Positions 5,919 to 8,455 of a stretch of 8,455 nt of DNA are shown here, piece after piece. Each line of letters starts with the position of its first letter. Positions within the stretch are counted from its first letter, which is position 1. The DNA comes from Coriobacteriales bacterium (GTDB lineage: Bacteria > Actinomycetota > Coriobacteriia > Coriobacteriales > UBA8131), in NCBI GenBank assembly GCA_031286245.1, contig JAITUO010000188.1, positions 1 through 8,455 on the forward strand, in the 5' to 3' direction. Under the pieces are notes generated by a model. It did no database searches. It saw nothing but the letters and a program-made list of their open reading frames with translations, and had not been told where the DNA came from. The position numbers and the translations under genes are program-made.

Positions 5919-6134
5919 CTAGTCAGACCAAACGTGAGTGTACGCAGTCGGGTGTGCTGACTCGACGCATAAGGTCTGATGTTCGCAGGTGTCAGCACAG
6001 CGCCCACATTCTACACATTCTTCGGGTTCAGCCTGAAAAACCTTGCTGTCGACCAAGGTCAGCAGTTCCAATGGGCATTCCGACAGGCAATCGCCACAGC
6101 CGGTACAATTCATTAGATTAATGGTCACTGACAT
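5919..6134 (-). CDS. Small 2[4Fe-4S] ferredoxin
   Basis: This 71-residue electron carrier has two bacterial ferredoxin cluster motifs: C10-x2-C13-x2-C16-x3-C20-P and C40-x2-C43-x2-C46-x3-C50. The first keeps the usual proline after the last cysteine; the second has glutamate there. The ATG at 6134 is chosen because it follows AAGGGAGAG at good spacing and gives the normal family N-terminus. The open frame extends upstream to 6233, but that part overlaps the divergent methyltransferase start and has no ferredoxin-like sequence. It is divergent from the methyltransferase gene across 65 bp. Its redox partner cannot be told from the sequence. Confidence 0.9.
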   Translation of the reverse strand: MSVTINLMNCTGCGDCLSECPLELLTLVDSKVFQAEPEECVECGRCADTCEHQTLCVESAHPTAYTHVWSD

Positions 6135-6160
6135 GACTCTCCCTTCACATGTTTCCCTCA

Positions 6161-6190
6161 TTGGCCTACCTTTAAACAGGCTGCTACACT
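6161..6190 (+). promoter_or_regulatory. Promoter candidate giving a leaderless methyltransferase mRNA
   Basis: TTGGCC (6161-6166) and TACACT (6185-6190) are 18 bp apart, and the ATG at 6200 lies 10 nt after the -10, where transcription would start. No Shine-Dalgarno is present before the ATG. A second -10-like TATAAC at 6191-6196 is too close to the start codon to serve it. Confidence 0.4.
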
Positions 6191-6200
6191 TATAACACAA
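6171..6200 (-). promoter_or_regulatory. Promoter candidate for the ferredoxin gene
   Basis: On the minus strand TTGTGT (6195-6200) and TTTAAA (6171-6176) are 18 bp apart. Transcription would start about 30 nt before the ferredoxin ATG. The site overlaps the proposed promoter of the divergent gene. Confidence 0.35.
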
Positions 6201-7519
6201 TGCAGCATGAAGTATCGATATCAGCACTGGCATATACCGGACTGGGACTCAGCCATCTGGCGGATGGAAAAGTTGCCTTCGTTGCCGGAGGACTACCCGG
6301 CGACCGTCTGGTAGTCGAGATTATCAATGATAAAGGGAATTATGTTGATGCGCAGCTAATAAGATTTGTGGAGAAGTCCGGTGAGCGTCTACCAGCGGCA
6401 TGCCAGCATGCCCCGACATGTGGTGGCTGCCCCTGGCAATGTCTGGCTTATCCTGTTCAACTGGCTTGGAAGCGCCGTTTTGTCGTCGATGCACTACTGC
6501 GGATTGGACACATTGAGACTGCAGACAATCTGGTATCGGAAGTCCATGCATCTCCCAATGCCTGGCATTATCGCAACAAGATGGAGTTCACGCTATTCTC
6601 TGATGATGGTCGCCTCAAGCTGGGCATGTATCACCAGGGCAGCCAGCAGTTGGTGGCAATCAACAATTGTCCGCTTTTGCCTGAAAACTTGGCGGGTATA
6701 CCTGGGTCTTTAGCCGGCAGCTTGAGTTATGCTTTCGGAAAAGACAAAGTCTGGCCATACCGAATTGGTATTCGCAACTCAATCCGTACCAATCAAAGTG
6801 AGCTGGCATTATGGAGTACTCCAACTGGTGCCAGGCGCGGCTTCCTGACCCAGCTTCTGGGTGAGATTTTACCAGCAAGCTCCCTGGTCAGAGTCTTAAC
6901 CAGAGAAAACAACAGCAAACGTCAAGTCATCAAGACTGAGGTACTGTCCGGACGTGGACATTGGACAGAGCATATGGCTGGTGTCCGATTCATGGTCTCT
7001 GCTCCGTCCTTTTTCCAGGTCAATACCGAAGTAGCCGAGACTATGGTGGCTAAAGTGCTGGATCTGGTTGCTCCAGCAGGTAAACGGATCTGGGATCTGT
7101 ACAGTGGAGTTGGCAGTTTCAGCCTGCCCATGGCTTTGGCAGGCGGCCAGGTGACAGCGGTTGAGATAGCCGGATCAGCGATCCGTGATTTTCACCGTAA
7201 CTGTAGAGCAACTGGCCTGGATAGCCAGGTCGGGCTGATCTCTGGTGACGTGGCACGAGCCTTTCAGGACTCTGATCAACTTACCTCTGCTGATATTGCT
7301 GTGATTGATCCTCCTCGCTCAGGACTGCAAGCTGATACCTTGGCTGGTTTATCAAAGGCTTCGCTGCATGAATTGGTCTATGTCTCCTGCGATCCACAGA
7401 CTCTCGCTCGGGACAGTGCGCGACTGGCCATGGCCGGTTTTCAACTGATCGCTGCTTACCCTTTTGACCTTTTCCCACAAAGTTATCACGTTGAGACTGT
7501 CGCTTATTTTCAACGTTGA
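6200..7519 (+). CDS. rlmD: Uracil-C5 RNA methyltransferase, TrmA/RumA family
   Basis: This enzyme uses S-adenosylmethionine to methylate C5 of a uridine, most likely in 23S rRNA. The 439 residues show a TRAM-like RNA-binding domain (about 1-57), an iron-sulfur site C68-x5-C74-x2-C77 with the fourth ligand C157, and a Rossmann methyltransferase domain. In that domain FFQVN (271-275), the SAM loop DLYSGVGSFS (299-308), DPPRSG (370-375), the nucleophile in VSCDPQT (Cys397) and the base Glu432 in HVET are all visible. All key residues are intact. The TRAM domain plus the iron-sulfur cysteines point to the RumA/RlmCD side of the family, not TrmA; the exact target base (U1939, U747 or both) cannot be decided. 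The ATG is the only in-frame start that keeps the TRAM domain. It has no Shine-Dalgarno. The last codons and stop lie inside a tandem repeat. Confidence 0.93.
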   Translation: MQHEVSISALAYTGLGLSHLADGKVAFVAGGLPGDRLVVEIINDKGNYVDAQLIRFVEKSGERLPAACQHAPTCGGCPWQCLAYPVQLAWKRRFVVDALLRIGHIETADNLVSEVHASPNAWHYRNKMEFTLFSDDGRLKLGMYHQGSQQLVAINNCPLLPENLAGIPGSLAGSLSYAFGKDKVWPYRIGIRNSIRTNQSELALWSTPTGARRGFLTQLLGEILPASSLVRVLTRENNSKRQVIKTEVLSGRGHWTEHMAGVRFMVSAPSFFQVNTEVAETMVAKVLDLVAPAGKRIWDLYSGVGSFSLPMALAGGQVTAVEIAGSAIRDFHRNCRATGLDSQVGLISGDVARAFQDSDQLTSADIAVIDPPRSGLQADTLAGLSKASLHELVYVSCDPQTLARDSARLAMAGFQLIAAYPFDLFPQSYHVETVAYFQR

Positions 7520-7621
7520 GGTTGTGGTTTAAGCATTCCGTACCGGCTGTTCTACCGGTTGTAGCCGGGCCTATTTTCAACGTTGAGGTTGTGGTTTAAG
7601 CGTTCCGTACCGGCTGTAGCC
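7505..7621. repeat. Two-copy tandem repeat covering the end of the methyltransferase gene
   Basis: Copy 1 (7505-7550) and copy 2 (7572-7617) are 46 bp long, offset by 67 bp, and differ at one base (A7535 against G7602). Copy 1 contains the last codons and the stop of the methyltransferase. Similarity resumes at AGCC (7563-7566 and 7618-7621) if copy 2 lacks 12 bp between two TGT triplets. Each copy also carries the palindrome TCAACGTTGA (7510-7519 and 7577-7586). Confidence 0.95.
7543..7577 (+). terminator. Rho-independent terminator candidate after the methyltransferase gene
   Basis: CCGGCT (7543-7548) pairs with AGCCGG (7563-7568), and TATTTT (7572-7577) follows after 3 nt. An alternative stem ACCGG/CCGGT (7542-7546/7554-7558) competes with it. 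The stem is short, with a 14-nt loop, and the T-tract is modest. Copy 2 of the tandem repeat lacks this hairpin. Confidence 0.45.
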
Positions 7622-7630
7622 TTGTTCGTC

Positions 7631-7636
7631 TATAAT
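7631..7636 (+). promoter_or_regulatory. -10 candidate for the acetyltransferase gene
   Basis: A perfect TATAAT lies at 7631-7636. A start about 7 nt downstream would fall just before the AGGAGG at 7645-7650 and give a very short leader. No good -35 is visible at 16-18 bp upstream, where the tandem repeat ends. Confidence 0.4.
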
Positions 7637-7655
7637 TCCGCTTCAGGAGGTGTTT

Positions 7656-8294
7656 ATGAGCAAAACTGAGTCTAATGAATCCAATGAAGTTTACGAAGTC
7701 CGTCTGGCATTACCGACAGACTCGCAGGCAATACTGGATATCTATGAACCTTACGTACGAGATACTGCTCTGACCTTTGTGTCTTCAGTACCCTCGAGTG
7801 AGGAAATCGAGACTAAGATGATACAGATCCAGAAGCGCTACCCTTATCTGGTCTGTAGCTGTAACGACCTGGTTATTGGCTTTGCCTACGCCAACGAGGT
7901 ACGTCCGGCTGAAGCCTACCGTTGGAATGCTGAATTGTCCATTTATCTGGATGGGCGCTACCACCGCCGTGGGATAGCAACTGCTTTGTACTCGGCTCTG
8001 TTGCAAATTCTGCGAGTGCAAGGTTTTGTCAACCTCTATGCAGTGATCACCATCCCGAATGAAGCCAGTATCGCCTTGCATCGGCATTTTGGCTTCACTG
8101 AGATCGGTATACATACTGCGACTGGATACAAGTTCGGCGAATGGCGTGATGTCGTCTGGATGCACCATCGTATTGAGAAATCACTTGATCCGGGCGAGCA
8201 TGGCTTACCCACAAAAATGGCAGATTTACACAAAAACGACATCGATACAGCTTTGAGCCTGGCAACAGCGTTTCTGAAAGGAGTCGGCAGATGA
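7656..8294 (+). CDS. GNAT N-acetyltransferase, phosphinothricin acetyltransferase (Bar/PAT)-like
   Basis: This is an acetyl-CoA-dependent N-acetyltransferase of 212 residues. The order of motifs follows the Bar/PAT/MnaT group: a start like VRLALPTDSQAILDIYEPYV (about 15-34), WNAELSIYL (90-99), the acetyl-CoA loop YHRRGIATAL (102-111) with His where Gln or Arg is usual, AVITIPNEAS (129-138), the LHRHFGF segment (141-147) and GYKFGEWRDV (157-166). Members of this group acetylate phosphinothricin, methionine sulfone or sulfoximine, or related amino acids; the real substrate is unknown. About 35 residues after the core are an extension beyond the usual end. The ATG at 7656 is chosen because AGGAGG lies 5 nt upstream. 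The GTG at 7650 overlaps that ribosome site. Its stop overlaps the next start as ATGA. Confidence 0.9.
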   Translation: MSKTESNESNEVYEVRLALPTDSQAILDIYEPYVRDTALTFVSSVPSSEEIETKMIQIQKRYPYLVCSCNDLVIGFAYANEVRPAEAYRWNAELSIYLDGRYHRRGIATALYSALLQILRVQGFVNLYAVITIPNEASIALHRHFGFTEIGIHTATGYKFGEWRDVVWMHHRIEKSLDPGEHGLPTKMADLHKNDIDTALSLATAFLKGVGR

Positions 8295-8455
8295 TTGAAA
8301 CATACAATCTGGCCAGCGGAGCAGAAGCCCGCATGCCCAAAGGTTTTTATTTCGGTAATTATGAATCCATCGAAGCAGGCACAGGCTGCACCGTGCTGAT
8401 TCATCCAGAAGGAGCCACTGCTGGTGTGGCAGTTCGCGGTGGCGCTCCAGCAACC
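8291..8455 (+). CDS. P1/DmpA-family (S58) aminopeptidase, N-terminal part
   Basis: Only 55 codons are present before the right edge. The segment from GTGCTVLIHPEGATAGVAVR to GGAPAT (about residues 31-55) has the form of the conserved N-terminal region of DmpA/L-aminopeptidase proteins, in which a similar stretch leads into an RETDLL motif. Family members are N-terminal nucleophile hydrolases that self-cleave before a serine; that part lies beyond the window. The ATG follows AAGGAG by 7 nt and overlaps the acetyltransferase stop by 4 bp, so the two are almost certainly translationally coupled. The substrate cannot be told. Confidence 0.8.
   Translation, partial: MIETYNLASGAEARMPKGFYFGNYESIEAGTGCTVLIHPEGATAGVAVRGGAPAT

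Noticed and set aside
5711..6121. 136-codon open frame on the plus strand
   Set aside because: It begins inside the inverted repeat with TTG, has no ribosome site, and its second half is antisense to the ferredoxin gene.
6135..6233. N-terminal extension of the ferredoxin frame
   Set aside because: It overlaps the divergent methyltransferase start and contains its promoter region. The internal ATG at 6134 has a good Shine-Dalgarno and gives a normal ferredoxin N-terminus.
7505..7621. CRISPR array
   Set aside because: There are only two copies, one of which is coding sequence, and the spacing and unequal copy ends fit a tandem duplication.
7650..7655. GTG start two codons before the acetyltransferase ATG
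   Set aside because: The GTG overlaps the AGGAGG that serves the ATG at 7656, so it cannot use that ribosome site.

Overview
The window looks like chromosomal DNA from a bacterium with about half G+C (estimated by eye). A complete mreB-mreC-mreD-PBP2 cell-elongation cluster sits behind ndk, some starts are GTG, and one gene looks leaderless. This fits a rod-shaped actinobacterium of the class Coriobacteriia (Eggerthellaceae or relatives). That placement is an inference from gene content and order, and the window contains no marker gene that proves it.

Positions 1-5463 are read on the minus strand. In transcription order they hold a tRNA-Arg(CCG) with encoded CCA, a cyclophilin-type peptidyl-prolyl isomerase, a membrane-anchored TPR protein, nucleoside diphosphate kinase (ndk), then mreB, mreC, mreD and the start of a class B penicillin-binding protein (PBP2/mrdA) cut by the window edge. 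Spacing is tight: 25 bp between the isomerase and TPR genes, 8 bp between TPR and ndk, 14 bp between mreB and mreC, a 4-bp ATGA overlap of mreC and mreD, and 22 bp before PBP2. The only sizeable gap, 136 bp before mreB, carries a good extended -10 promoter. The mre-PBP2 genes are therefore probably an operon of their own, which builds the lateral-wall elongation machine.

Positions 5464-5918 (455 bp) contain no protein gene. They hold a T/G-rich stretch, a plus-strand promoter-like sequence and, at 5691-5883, a long imperfect inverted repeat. Its outer 20 bp are perfect, and as plus-strand RNA it folds into a roughly 42-bp closing stem, an 11 x 10 nt central bubble and a structured apical arm. 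This layout resembles 6S RNA. A MITE-like element is the main alternative. It is the most interesting object in the window.

Positions 5919-6134 encode a small 2[4Fe-4S] ferredoxin (minus strand). It is divergent, across 65 bp, from a TrmA/RumA-family uracil-C5 methyltransferase (plus strand) that has no Shine-Dalgarno sequence and is probably leaderless. The end of the methyltransferase gene, including its stop codon, is duplicated in a 67-bp-offset tandem repeat. One copy of the repeat carries a terminator-like hairpin and the other has lost it. The window ends with a Bar/PAT-like GNAT acetyltransferase and, overlapping it by 4 bp, the start of a P1/DmpA-family (S58) aminopeptidase cut by the window edge.
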